From: Clostridia bacterium
GTDB lineage: Bacteria > Bacillota > Clostridia > UBA1381
NCBI GenBank assembly: GCA_900756545.1
Contig: CAAEKO010000002.1
Location: 186,001 to 250,000 of the forward strand
Direction: 5' to 3'
Length of the DNA stretch: 64,000 nucleotides
A program made the position numbers and the translations under genes. Below, in pieces: positions 44,544 to 52,606 of this stretch; positions within the stretch are counted from its first letter, which is position 1; each line of letters begins with the position of its first letter. The notes under the pieces were generated by a model. That model ran no database searches and had not been told where the DNA came from. It was given only the letters and a program-made list of their open reading frames with translations.

Positions 44544-45410
44544 ATGAAAAAAATATGGATCATATTAGCGGCTTTGCTACTGGTTTCCGGATGCGGAAAT
44601 GCGCCGGCGGAAGAAAACAATGGACAGCTGAAGGTGTATACTTCATTTTACGCGATGTATGATTTTACGAAAACTATTGCCGGAGAATATGCGGATGTGG
44701 AAAACCTTGTACCTATTGGAGTAGAACCTCACGATTGGGAGCCTACGCCGGAGGACATGATTAAGCTGGAAAAGGCAGACGTTTTTGTGTACAGCGGCAA
44801 GGGGATGGAAAGCTGGTGTGGAAAAGTGCTGGCGTCACTTTCGAATAAGGCGATGACGGTGGTAGAAGCGGCAAGGGGAGTCACTGAACTGGCAGTGGAA
44901 GGAGATGTTGATCCCCATGTGTGGCTCGACCCGGAGAATGCTGTAGCCCAGTTGGAGGTGATTACAGAGGCTTTAGCGCGAAAGGACCCGGTAAATGCGG
45001 AGAATTACCGGAAAAATTTTGCTGAACAGAAGGAAAAGCTGATCGCGCTGGATCAAGAGTTTGATGCTGCGCTGACAGCCTGCCCGAAAAAGGAGATCAT
45101 TGTATCTCATAAAGCCTATGGCTATTTATGCAATGCCTATGGCTTAAAACAGATTGCGGCGGAGGGTCTGGCGGCGGACAGCGATGCTTCCCCGGCACAA
45201 CTGGCACAGATTGTGCAGACGATGCAGGAAAAAAATATTCATTACATATTTTTTGAAGAACTTATCAAAAGCAAAGCCATGGAAACCATTCAGCGGGAAA
45301 CCGGCGCCGAAGCGCTGATTCTGGATCCATTTGAGGGTGACAGAGAAAACAGCAGCTATCTGACAGTAATGAAAAAGAATCTGTTAAATTTGAAAACGGC
45401 GCTGGAATAG
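44544..45410 (+). CDS. znuA: Zinc ABC transporter substrate-binding lipoprotein
   Basis: The 288-residue cluster A-I binding protein starts with a lipoprotein signal (LLLVSGCGN, lipid-modified Cys near residue 16). Metal ligands expected for the family are visible as H in VEPHDWEP, H in DPHVWLDP and H in VSHKAYGYL. It lacks the long His-rich loop of Gram-negative ZnuA. It leads znuC, znuB and a Fur-family gene, which favours zinc over manganese. GGGAGG lies before the ATG at 44544. Confidence 0.92.
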   Translation: MKKIWIILAALLLVSGCGNAPAEENNGQLKVYTSFYAMYDFTKTIAGEYADVENLVPIGVEPHDWEPTPEDMIKLEKADVFVYSGKGMESWCGKVLASLSNKAMTVVEAARGVTELAVEGDVDPHVWLDPENAVAQLEVITEALARKDPVNAENYRKNFAEQKEKLIALDQEFDAALTACPKKEIIVSHKAYGYLCNAYGLKQIAAEGLAADSDASPAQLAQIVQTMQEKNIHYIFFEELIKSKAMETIQRETGAEALILDPFEGDRENSSYLTVMKKNLLNLKTALE

Positions 45411-45420
45411 GGAGATTGTG

Positions 45421-46092
45421 ATGGCAGAGATATTAAGGGTGGAGGATTTATGCTTCCACTATGAAAAGCAGTCAGTTCTGAACCATATCCATTTTGCTTT
45501 GGAAAAGGGTGATTTTTTAGGGATTATCGGTGAGAACGGTACAGGAAAAACAACCTTAATGAAAATTATACTGGGTCTGCTTCCGTATGAGGTTGGAAAC
45601 ATTACATTGTTCGGCAAAGACCGCAGAATATTCCATGCGGTAGAAAAACTGGGATACGTATCTCAGAAAGCTAATTCCTTCAATAGCAGTTTTCCGGCTA
45701 CTGTGGAGGAAGTGGTTTCAGCCAATGTTTACGCTGCTGGCAAGGGAAAAAGCCGGGTGGAAAAACGGAAAATGGTTGAAGACGCTTTAGCTGAAGTAGG
45801 ACTTTTGGACTTGAAACACCGGCTGATCGGACAACTATCCGGGGGACAGCAACAACGGGTTTTTATTGCCCGGACGCTGGTAAGCCGGCCGGAATTGATG
45901 TTTTTGGATGAGCCTACTGTGGGCGTTGACGCAAAATCTGTGGATGCGATTACAAAGCTTTTGCAAAGACTGAACAAAAGAGGTGTGACCATAATCATGA
46001 CCAATCATGATACTCATGCTCTGGAAGCGGTGGCGAACAAGGTGCTGATTCTGTCGGAGGACGGCAGCGCGAAAATCAGGGAGAGGGGATAA
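45421..46092 (+). CDS. znuC: Zinc ABC transporter ATP-binding protein
   Basis: The ATPase has 223 residues with Walker A GENGTGKTTL near residue 36, the signature LSGGQQQRVFIARTL near 138 and Walker B LMFLDEPTVGVD near 160. The ATG at 45421 is 6 bases after GGGAG; the adjacent GTG at 45418 is too close. znuB starts 1 base after the stop. Confidence 0.94.
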   Translation: MAEILRVEDLCFHYEKQSVLNHIHFALEKGDFLGIIGENGTGKTTLMKIILGLLPYEVGNITLFGKDRRIFHAVEKLGYVSQKANSFNSSFPATVEEVVSANVYAAGKGKSRVEKRKMVEDALAEVGLLDLKHRLIGQLSGGQQQRVFIARTLVSRPELMFLDEPTVGVDAKSVDAITKLLQRLNKRGVTIIMTNHDTHALEAVANKVLILSEDGSAKIRERG

Positions 46093-46093
46093 T

Positions 46094-46897
46094 ATGCCGG
46101 GGATTTTTACTTATGAATTTATGCAGAAGGCATTTTTGCTGGCAATCTGCATTTCGGTGATCGCGCCGTGTATCGGACTGGTCATTGTGTTAAAACGGCT
46201 CTCTAATATTGGAGACGCCACCTCTCATACCGCGCTGGCCGGAATTGCTTTCGGGCTGGCCTTTGGGCTGAATCCGGTACTGGGCGCTATACTATTTTCA
46301 TTTGCTGCAGTGTTAGGGATTGAGGGGTTTCGGAAGGCTTTCGGCAAATACGCTGAAATATCCACGACAGTGATTATGTCAGCGGGGGTAGGTTTAACAG
46401 CCGTTTTTTCCGGCTTCATTTCAGGCGCCGGTGCGAATCTGAACAGCTTCTTATTTGGTTCTATTGTGGCTGTGTCGGATTTTGAACTGTTCTTGACCGT
46501 GGGACTTTCCTTGGTGGTGCTGATTGTATCATTACTATTATATAAAGAATTGTTTTATATCAGCTTTGATGAGGAGGGGGCGCGGCTGTCTGGAATGCCC
46601 GTTCGGACAATCAATTTCATCTTTATGATTATGACGGCGGTGACAGTATCAGTGGCTTCACGAACGGTGGGAGCGTTAATGATCTCATCCTTGATGGTAA
46701 TCCCTGTAGCCTGTGCAATGACTATAGCAAAAAGCTACAGACAGGCCTTGGCAGAATCAATTGGTTTTGCCCTGCTTTTTACAGTGGCCGGGCTGTTTCT
46801 GGCGTACTATCTGAACCTGAAACCAGGCGGGACTATTGTATTGACAGGCGTAGTGGTATTGGTTGTTCTGCTGGTATGGAAGAGGGGACGAGTGTAA
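46094..46897 (+). CDS. znuB: Zinc ABC transporter permease
   Basis: The 267-residue permease of the ABC-3 family has about 8 hydrophobic helices and the family text RLSNIGDATSHTALAG near residue 36 and SRTVGALMISSLMVIPVACA near 195. It overlaps the stop of its neighbour zur as TAATG. Confidence 0.93.
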   Translation: MPGIFTYEFMQKAFLLAICISVIAPCIGLVIVLKRLSNIGDATSHTALAGIAFGLAFGLNPVLGAILFSFAAVLGIEGFRKAFGKYAEISTTVIMSAGVGLTAVFSGFISGAGANLNSFLFGSIVAVSDFELFLTVGLSLVVLIVSLLLYKELFYISFDEEGARLSGMPVRTINFIFMIMTAVTVSVASRTVGALMISSLMVIPVACAMTIAKSYRQALAESIGFALLFTVAGLFLAYYLNLKPGGTIVLTGVVVLVVLLVWKRGRV

Positions 46898-47283
46898 TGA
46901 ATAATATTCTGGAGAAAGTAGGTATTAAAAAAACACGTCAGCGTATGGCGATTATAAGCGCTTTGGAAAAAGCGGACAGGCCTTGTTGCGCTGAGGAGGT
47001 TTTCGGAATGTGTAGGGATATGTCCTTGTCTACGGTGTACCGCAATCTGGACAGGCTTTTGCTGCTGGGCGCGGTAGAAGTTGTTTTCGGCGGCAATGAA
47101 AAACAGCGCTACTACCGGCTGGCTTCCAGCGAACACCGGCATTATGCGGTATGTTTGGGCTGTCATAGTAAAATTTTTATTGGTGAATGTCCTGTTCATG
47201 GCATGGACATCCATGATTTTACAGTAACCGGCCATAAAGTCGAAATTTACGGCTACTGCGCCAAATGCCGCGCCCGTTCATAG
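46897..47283 (+). CDS. zur: Fur-family regulator, probably Zur
   Basis: This 128-residue Fur-family repressor has a winged helix (KKTRQRMAIISALEKADRPC, SLSTVYRNLDRLLLLG) and a metal domain with HRHYAVCLGCHSKIF and the second pair CAKC. The two CxxC pairs form the structural zinc site. Its ATG overlaps the znuB stop, so it is expressed with the transporter it probably controls. The candidate operator is at 44510. Zur is inferred from context. Confidence 0.9.
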   Translation: MNNILEKVGIKKTRQRMAIISALEKADRPCCAEEVFGMCRDMSLSTVYRNLDRLLLLGAVEVVFGGNEKQRYYRLASSEHRHYAVCLGCHSKIFIGECPVHGMDIHDFTVTGHKVEIYGYCAKCRARS

Positions 47284-47313
47284 TTTTGTCATAAATTTTT
47301 CACACCATAAACG

Positions 47314-47342
47314 TTGACCTTTGCCGAATCTTGTGGTACAAT
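47314..47342 (+). promoter_or_regulatory. Promoter of the SLH/peptidase gene
   Basis: TTGACC (47314-47319), a 17-base spacer and TACAAT (47337-47342) with TGG before it lie 95 bases before the start codon. Confidence 0.7.
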
Positions 47343-47436
47343 AGCAACTGTATTCAATTTTGGCGTTTAGTCAGGAGAAACAGGAATGAAGCGGGCCTAG
47401 GTTTTCCCGGCCGCAGTGAAAGGAATGTTTGTAACT

Positions 47437-48906
47437 ATGAAAAAGATTATCAGTCTGGTCACCGCCGGCCTGATGCTGCTGCCGACTATGGCGCAGGCGT
47501 CAGATCTGAGCCAGTGGGCAGAACCGGATTATGAAGCGGCAAGCCAGGCAGGGCTGATCTCGTCAGAGCTGGTCGCAAAAAATTTGCAGGAAAACATCAC
47601 CCGGCAGGAGTTCTGTCAGCTGATCATGAAGATTTATGACCATATTGCCCAAAATGCTGTGCCGGATGCGGATTTGGCGTCTCCTTTTTTGGATACCGCT
47701 GATCCGAATGTTGTGCGTGCGTATAACCGCGGCATCATTGCCGGACGATCAGAAGAGGTTTTTGATCCCGAGGGGCCAATTACCCGGCAGGAAATGTCAA
47801 AGATGCTGATTAATACCTTAAAAGCAGCAGAGGTCAATGTGGTTGTTTTGAAATCTGAGATTGATACCCTGCTGGAGAATTTTGAAGATATTGTAGAAGC
47901 ATCCGACTGGGCCGGCATTGAGCTTGCCATTGCCCTGAAATATGGGATCATCTGCGGCGTGGACGACAGTGCGGTAGAGCCGCTGGGGTATGTGACCCGG
48001 GAACAGGCGATCAGTCTTGTCCAGCGTACTTATACACAGTTTGCCCAAAATAAGGTATCTTATACATTACCAGAGCTCTTGACCCTGTACGACGGCTACA
48101 CAGCCACAGAGGACGTAGAACTGGAATGGACCAGCATAGATGCCGCAATAAATTATACGGTTATTGTCAAGGACAGCACATATACAGAAGCTATGCGGCT
48201 GGAAACCACAAAGACGCAGGCGGTTATCCCGGTATCCGAGCTGAAAAACGGTTCGGTTTATTATGTAACGATTGGCACCGATTTGGAAGATGGGACAGAA
48301 ACGTTCAGTACGCCGGTGGAATTTAAGTACCAGGATCCTACGCAGGCAGTTTTTTCGGCGATATCGGCAAAAACGACGGCCTCCCAAACTTCTGCTGAGT
48401 TAGCCGCTAAGGAACAGCGTGTGTTCCCGAATGGGCAGGCGTTTACTTCCCAGGCCGAGGCAGCAGCACATATGCAGACTGTAGAAGTCCCAGTTTGGGT
48501 GTTGCGGAGCGATGGTACAAAGACAGCATCTAAACGGAGCCTGACGGTAAATGAGAACCTGGCCAGCGATGTGGTCAAGATATTTACAGAGATATTCAAT
48601 GATCCCTCTCAGTTCCCAATTAAAAATGTAGGCGGTTTTTCTTGGCGGAGTACAGCCTTTGGCGGGATATCCCAGCATAGCTATGGCACTTGTATTGATA
48701 TCAACTATGAGGAAAACTATTACTCTACAGCGGATGGTACGCCGATTACCGGAAAGTACTGGAAGCCCGGCGAGGATCCGTATTCTATTCCGGAGGACAG
48801 CATTGTTGTTCAAACATTTGCAAAATATGGCTGGCTCTGGGGCGGCAACGCATGGGGATCTAATGGCAAGAAGGATTATATGCACTTTACCTATTTAGGA
48901 AAATGA
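47437..48906 (+). CDS. Secreted SLH-domain protein with D-Ala-D-Ala carboxypeptidase domain
   Basis: The 489-residue protein has a signal peptide (MKKIISLVTAGLMLLPTMAQ, ending QAS). Two or three SLH-like repeats follow in residues about 25-195 (NLQENITRQEFCQLIMKIYD, DPEGPITRQEMSKMLINTL, EPLGYVTREQAISLVQRTY), then a fibronectin-like stretch (about 205-285). The C-terminal M15 peptidase domain has SQHSYGTCIDINY with the zinc-binding H and D and the closing KKDYMHFTYLG with the second H. It is predicted to sit on the wall through the SLH repeats and trim peptidoglycan stems. The ATG at 47437 is preferred; a longer GTG form lacks support. Confidence 0.87.
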   Translation: MKKIISLVTAGLMLLPTMAQASDLSQWAEPDYEAASQAGLISSELVAKNLQENITRQEFCQLIMKIYDHIAQNAVPDADLASPFLDTADPNVVRAYNRGIIAGRSEEVFDPEGPITRQEMSKMLINTLKAAEVNVVVLKSEIDTLLENFEDIVEASDWAGIELAIALKYGIICGVDDSAVEPLGYVTREQAISLVQRTYTQFAQNKVSYTLPELLTLYDGYTATEDVELEWTSIDAAINYTVIVKDSTYTEAMRLETTKTQAVIPVSELKNGSVYYVTIGTDLEDGTETFSTPVEFKYQDPTQAVFSAISAKTTASQTSAELAAKEQRVFPNGQAFTSQAEAAAHMQTVEVPVWVLRSDGTKTASKRSLTVNENLASDVVKIFTEIFNDPSQFPIKNVGGFSWRSTAFGGISQHSYGTCIDINYEENYYSTADGTPITGKYWKPGEDPYSIPEDSIVVQTFAKYGWLWGGNAWGSNGKKDYMHFTYLGK

Positions 48907-48909
48907 TTT

Positions 48910-48941
48910 AAAAAGCACAGGCGTCGCCTGTGCTTTTTTGC
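48910..48941 (+). terminator. Terminator after the SLH/peptidase gene
   Basis: AAAAAGCACAGGCG pairs with CGCCTGTGCTTTTTT around a single base. Confidence 0.92.
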
Positions 48942-49000
48942 TTTATAGCAAACTGCTCTCTCCCATAAATAATTGTAGACCTGCCACAGGTATGCACTGA

Positions 49001-49468
49001 CTATCGGTTCAAAAAATAGACCATAATATTCAGATACGCCGCAAAAATACTCCATAGCAGATAAGGAATCTGCAAAAGTCCGGCAATTGGCTTGATCTTA
49101 TAAAATTTTAGAATCATCCAGACAATCAGGGCAATCAGAAGCAGGAGCCATATAAACGCGAAAAAGCGAATCTCCAGTCCAAAGAAAAAGATTGTCCAAA
49201 GAAAATTGAAGCCCAATTGGATACCATACAAGAGCAGGGCCTTGCTTTTAGCTGGATTTTCAAACTGGCTGATCAGATATGATGAAATACCCATCAAGAT
49301 ATAAAGGATGTTCCATACAATAGGGAAGAGAACAGGCGGCGGATTTAGGGGCGGCTGGCGCAATGCTTTATAATCGGCCATACCGCTCCGGGTCAACAGC
49401 CCGGCTACAGCGCCGACAGCAATTGGAATCAGGATAGAAACCACCAGCGACTTTGTTTTTTCTTGCAT
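49001..49468 (-). CDS. tspO: TspO/MBR-family membrane protein
   Basis: The 155-residue protein has five transmembrane helices and the TspO landmarks LNPPPVLFPIVWNILYILMG near residue 42 and WTIFFFGLEIRFFAFIWLLLL. Bacterial TspO proteins bind porphyrins and are linked to stress and tetrapyrrole handling. The GGGAG site lies 9 bases before the ATG. It stands alone between terminators. Confidence 0.92.
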   Translation of the reverse strand: MQEKTKSLVVSILIPIAVGAVAGLLTRSGMADYKALRQPPLNPPPVLFPIVWNILYILMGISSYLISQFENPAKSKALLLYGIQLGFNFLWTIFFFGLEIRFFAFIWLLLLIALIVWMILKFYKIKPIAGLLQIPYLLWSIFAAYLNIMVYFLNR

Positions 49469-49544
49469 AATTCCATCTCCCGGATAAAATTTTTCTTACA
49501 GGGAGTATATGCTAAAAGGTTCGTATTTATGCGAAAGGAACAAT

Positions 49545-49572
49545 AAAAAACCCCCCCGGATATCCGGGGGGA
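49545..49572 (-). terminator. Terminator of the sigma/anti-sigma operon
   Basis: CCCCCCGGATATCCGGGGGG (49552-49571) is a perfect palindrome, followed on the minus strand by a run of Ts. It lies 25 bases after the anti-sigma stop. Confidence 0.9.
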
Positions 49573-49596
49573 GCGTTAAGGATATGAAGTGGGAGT

Positions 49597-50337
49597 TTAC
49601 ATGCTCTTTGCAATATTTAGGAGTTCTTCCGCGTCAAGCTTGTGGGCGATCAGGCAGTGCAGACGGCCGTTGTTTTCCCAATCCAGGGAATGCCCGTCAG
49701 ACAAAGCGCCCTTTACGCCGTTGATATCGACCTCCTGTAAGTCCATAGCGCTGCTGGCATAGCCGGTTTCATCATCGGCGAACCGTTCCTGCAGGAAGAT
49801 TTCATCGCCCTTTTCATTTGTGAAGTACAGTGTGATATACTTGCTGTCTTTTACTGCGCCGTCTTCATCGGGATAAAACTCAGCACGGTCAAAGCTGTAG
49901 CCCTCCGGCAGGTAATTAGGGATAGAAACCTCAAAGCATAGATAATCGTTGAGCTTATTGACGTCTTTTTCTATAATGGTTTTGATCTCGTCCTCTCCTT
50001 TAAAGATGACGTCGCTTACTTCCGTATTTTTCAGCGCCTCTTTGATTTCTGACGGGCTGGGGATATGTCCGTCCATTTTTTTGTACTCAATATGGCCTCC
50101 CAAATTGATGCTGTCCACTGCCTTGCCCAAAAGGCCGCTGGCATACGCTGTTCCCAGTACGGTTACCGCGCACAGGCTGATCGCCGCTGCCAGAGTGATT
50201 ACTTTTTTAGTAGGTTTTCTATTTTTTAACATGCGTTTTTTCATCCTTTCCAGTTCCAAATCGTTCAGCGGAGTGTCGTTATACGCTGATAGATCAATTT
50301 TTGTATTATTCAATAGGTCATATATATTTTTTTTCAT
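49597..50337 (-). CDS. Probable anti-sigma factor, membrane protein with DUF4367-like domain
   Basis: The 246-residue protein has a cytoplasmic N-terminus (about 45 residues, LNDLELERMKKRMLKNRK), one TM helix near 46-66 and an extracytoplasmic domain that resembles DUF4367 (SIPNYLPEGYSFDRAEFYPD, YITLYFTNEKGDEIFLQERF). This is the layout of anti-sigma factors paired with ECF sigma factors. Its ATG overlaps the sigma-factor stop by ATGA, so the two are coupled. The signal is unknown. Confidence 0.82.
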   Translation of the reverse strand: MKKNIYDLLNNTKIDLSAYNDTPLNDLELERMKKRMLKNRKPTKKVITLAAAISLCAVTVLGTAYASGLLGKAVDSINLGGHIEYKKMDGHIPSPSEIKEALKNTEVSDVIFKGEDEIKTIIEKDVNKLNDYLCFEVSIPNYLPEGYSFDRAEFYPDEDGAVKDSKYITLYFTNEKGDEIFLQERFADDETGYASSAMDLQEVDINGVKGALSDGHSLDWENNGRLHCLIAHKLDAEELLNIAKSM

Positions 50338-50858
50338 GGTGAGATCCGTCCTTTCCGCAATTTAACTTTTCCGCGTGAAAGCCTGTTGTATAGGGCTGAC
50401 GTACGAATACCATACCGGGCTGCGACAGCGCTGGGTTTTTCCTGCTCTATGTAAACTGCGATAAACATTTCCCGATCCTCCGACGGCAGCACAGACAGGA
50501 TATCTTGAAAATCTCTTGCCAGTTCTTTTTTCAGGACCGTATCCTCCGCGCTCTCGGAAAGAGCGGAGTCTTCTCTGATCTCCTCGGGATAAAGGCGGTT
50601 TTTTCGCAAATAATCAATGCTTTTGTATTTTGCTATGGCCGCAATCCAGTTTTTAAATGAATTTTTTTCGGGATCAAACCGGCTGATATTTTCCCATATG
50701 GCGAGAAAGACGTCGTCCATACATTCCTCGCAATCCTCCTGCAAATGCCGCCGGATAATACTTTTGACCAGGCCGCCGTAGCTCTGCATGGCATAGTACA
50801 GCGCCTCCTGGTTCCGCTTTTTGAGAAGGGGGATGAAGTTTTCGTCGTTGATCTGCAA
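50334..50858 (-). CDS. ECF-type RNA polymerase sigma factor
   Basis: The 174-residue sigma-70 family protein has region 2 (YYAMQSYGGLVKSIIRRHL, CMDDVFLAIWENISRFDPEK, SFKNWIAAIAKYKSIDYLRK) and region 4 (LPSEDREMFIAVYIEQEKPS, GIRTSALYNRLSRGKVKLRK). The start is inferred as TTG at 50858, 8 bases after AGGAGG, giving MQINDENFIPLLKKRN; an upstream frame from a GTG at 50894 would contain that site. Targets are unknown apart from likely autoregulation. Confidence 0.88.
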   Translation of the reverse strand: MQINDENFIPLLKKRNQEALYYAMQSYGGLVKSIIRRHLQEDCEECMDDVFLAIWENISRFDPEKNSFKNWIAAIAKYKSIDYLRKNRLYPEEIREDSALSESAEDTVLKKELARDFQDILSVLPSEDREMFIAVYIEQEKPSAVAARYGIRTSALYNRLSRGKVKLRKGRISP

Positions 50859-50966
50859 ATGCGCCACCTCCTGTCCTTTGAAAAGGCCTTTCACTTACTA
50901 ATACGATTGTAACCCACAATTTCTATCCTGTAAAGCAAAAAAATTATCTTTTTTTTCTAAGAGGGC

Positions 50967-50995
50967 TTGAATATATCACAATTTGGAGGTATAAT
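50967..50995 (+). promoter_or_regulatory. Promoter of the 80-residue protein gene
   Basis: TTGAAT (50967-50972), a 17-base spacer and TATAAT (50990-50995) lie 39 bases before the start codon. Confidence 0.75.
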
Positions 50996-51034
50996 ATATC
51001 CAAATAAAGATATAAATGGAAAGGATTTGGTTTT

Positions 51035-51277
51035 ATGCTAACAATTAAAAATGGATGTATTACAGGGCCATATGTTGAAGTATTGGAGTATTTCTTTCGT
51101 GAATATGCTAACGATATTTTAGACGCGTGTTATCAATATTTTGATCCCCTGTCGCAGGACTACGACGGCGCCGCCATTATCCGGGAGCAGGAAAAACGGC
51201 TGGAAGCGCTTTTAGAAGAATTAAAAAAAGAGTCCGAAAAATACGAACTCTTAGATGGATGCCTTGATGAGCTGTAA
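51035..51277 (+). CDS. Small acidic protein of unknown function
   Basis: I do not recognise this 80-residue protein. It starts MLTIKNGCITGPYVEVLEYF and ends in a Glu/Lys-rich helix (REQEKRLEALLEELKKESEK) that could form a coiled coil. The gene has a consensus promoter and AAAGGA before the ATG. Its 3' end overlaps the convergent XRE gene by 27 bases. The pairing with a DNA-binding regulator suggests a two-gene control module, but nothing shows this directly. Confidence 0.7.
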   Translation: MLTIKNGCITGPYVEVLEYFFREYANDILDACYQYFDPLSQDYDGAAIIREQEKRLEALLEELKKESEKYELLDGCLDEL

Positions 51278-51555
51278 TATAGCTGTTTTCTTTGCATCGG
51301 ATAGCTTAACCCAGTTCTCAATAAGCTCTCCCTAAGCTCTGGCGTCAGCTCCACCAGCTCACCCTCGGCGAAAAATTGCGATAAGGTCAGACCAAATGCC
51401 TTACAGATATTTTCTAAAGTATCAATTCTAGGATAGGTATTCCGTTTCAATATGTTTGAAACAGTACCGCTTGATAGGCCAGCTGCTTTTGCAATTTTAT
51501 AATCAGTCAGGCCATATTCAGTTTGGAGTTCGCGCAAATGCTTTATAACATCCAT
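51251..51555 (-). pseudogene. XRE-family transcriptional regulator with a frameshift near the C-terminus
   Basis: The N-terminal 70 residues are an intact Cro/CI helix-turn-helix (TDYKIAKAAGLSSGTVSNIL, PRIDTLENICKAFGLTLSQF, FAEGELVELTPELRE). After ELRE the frame runs on into the antisense of the neighbouring gene, to 51160. Moving one base at the G run (51330-51332) restores ELIENWVKLSDAKKTAILQL and a stop at 51251, the usual end of this family. So one base is missing, by mutation or sequencing error. The ATG at 51555 follows GGATGGGTG. Confidence 0.8.
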
Positions 51556-51592
51556 ATAATTCACCCATCCTATTGTCTACTTTCTGTATACT

Positions 51593-51660
51593 ATTATACC
51601 TACAAGATTAGCGCAATAATAGAGATGAATTGTAATAAATATACCTACAAATATGTAGGC
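51593..51660 (-). promoter_or_regulatory. Operator and promoter region of the XRE gene
   Basis: ATACCTACAA occurs twice (51596-51605 and 51641-51650). The second copy belongs to the dyad CCTAC-N6-GTAGG (51644-51659). The first overlaps the -10 box TATAAT (51598-51593, minus strand). This is the usual arrangement for autorepression by an XRE protein. Confidence 0.5.
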
Positions 51661-51670
51661 ATATTAAAAG

Positions 51671-51703
51671 AACCAGCACAGCCAAAACTGTGCTGGTTTT
51701 TTT
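51671..51703. terminator. Bidirectional terminator after rubredoxin
   Basis: AACCAGCACAG pairs with CTGTGCTGGTT, with a T run on the plus strand and a weaker one on the minus strand. It lies just past the rubredoxin stop. Confidence 0.8.
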
Positions 51704-51705
51704 AA

Positions 51706-51861
51706 TCACACTTCTGTAAAAGCGTCCTTTCCCAGTCCGCAGACCGGGCAAACCCAATCATCGGGAACGTTTTCCCAGGGGGTTCCGGGAGCAACGCCGT
51801 TGTCCGGGTCGCCTAATTCCGGGTCGTAAACATAGCTGCAGGGGCACTCATATTTTTTCAT
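51706..51861 (-). CDS. Rubredoxin with a CxC first knuckle
   Basis: This 51-residue electron carrier is clearly rubredoxin: YVYDPELGDPDNGVAPGTPW and NVPDDWVCPVCGLGKDAFTE. The second iron-binding knuckle is normal (CPVCG, C38 and C41), but the first reads E-C6-P-C8-S-Y where the family usually has C-x-x-C-G-Y, so one residue is missing and Gly is Ser. The start has MKKYE. It follows rubrerythrin after 156 bases and probably feeds electrons to it or to superoxide reductase. It is too short for routine gene finding but certain by sequence. Confidence 0.93.
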   Translation of the reverse strand: MKKYECPCSYVYDPELGDPDNGVAPGTPWENVPDDWVCPVCGLGKDAFTEV

Positions 51862-52017
51862 TTTCAATTCCCTCTTTCTTTTAAAATTTAGCGTCTATAA
51901 TTGAAATTTTGTCCAGAGTTAACTGGTTTTATACAGTCCAGTAATCCTTGTACAACTTAATAACAAAGAGAGACTGGCGAAACCAGCCCCTTATTGTATT
52001 GTTATGTATTTTATTTT

Positions 52018-52563
52018 TTAGAAATATCTTTTCAGCAAACCTTCAAAGCCGCAGCCGTGCCGCGCTTCATCCTTTGCCATTTCATGAACTGTATCATGAA
52101 TCGCGTCATAACCCAGCTCTTTAGCGCGTTTAGCCAGTTCAAGCTTGCCTGCTGTGGCGCCGTTTTCAGCTTCTGCCCGGAGCTGCAGGTTTTTCTTAGT
52201 ATCTGCAAAAACAACCTCGCCCAGAAGCTCAGCAAACTTCGCAGCATGCTCTGCTTCTTCATAAGCTGCCTGCTGATAGAAAGCGCCGATTTCAGGATAG
52301 CCTTCGCGGATAGCCTGTCTTGCCATCGCCAGATACATACCTACTTCTGTGCATTCACCCTCAAAATTTGCTTTCAGGCCGGCATATACTTCAGGATCGA
52401 CGCCCTGTCCAACGCCGATTTCGTGCTCGCAAGCCCAAGTCATTGCCGCATTTTCATCTACTTCCTTAAATTTAGCGCCGGGAACACCACACTGGGGACA
52501 TTTTTCAGGTGCAGAATCGCCCATGTGAACATAACCACATACAGGACATACAAATTTTTTCAT
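52018..52563 (-). CDS. Reverse rubrerythrin (N-terminal rubredoxin domain)
   Basis: The 181-residue protein has a rubredoxin-like domain first (FVCPVCGYVHMGDSAPEKCP with CGVPG) and then a four-helix diiron ferritin-like domain with E-x-x-H pairs (ANFEGECTEVGMYLAMARQA, AAYEEAEHAAKF, MAKDEARHGCGFEGLLKRYF). This order is that of clostridial revRbr, an oxygen and hydrogen peroxide reductase. It lies just downstream of perR (43 bases), so it is probably in the same unit and peroxide-inducible. Confidence 0.93.
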   Translation of the reverse strand: MKKFVCPVCGYVHMGDSAPEKCPQCGVPGAKFKEVDENAAMTWACEHEIGVGQGVDPEVYAGLKANFEGECTEVGMYLAMARQAIREGYPEIGAFYQQAAYEEAEHAAKFAELLGEVVFADTKKNLQLRAEAENGATAGKLELAKRAKELGYDAIHDTVHEMAKDEARHGCGFEGLLKRYF

Positions 52564-52606
52564 TATAATTTCCTCCTAAATTGAATTATATATAAGGCTA
52601 TAAACC

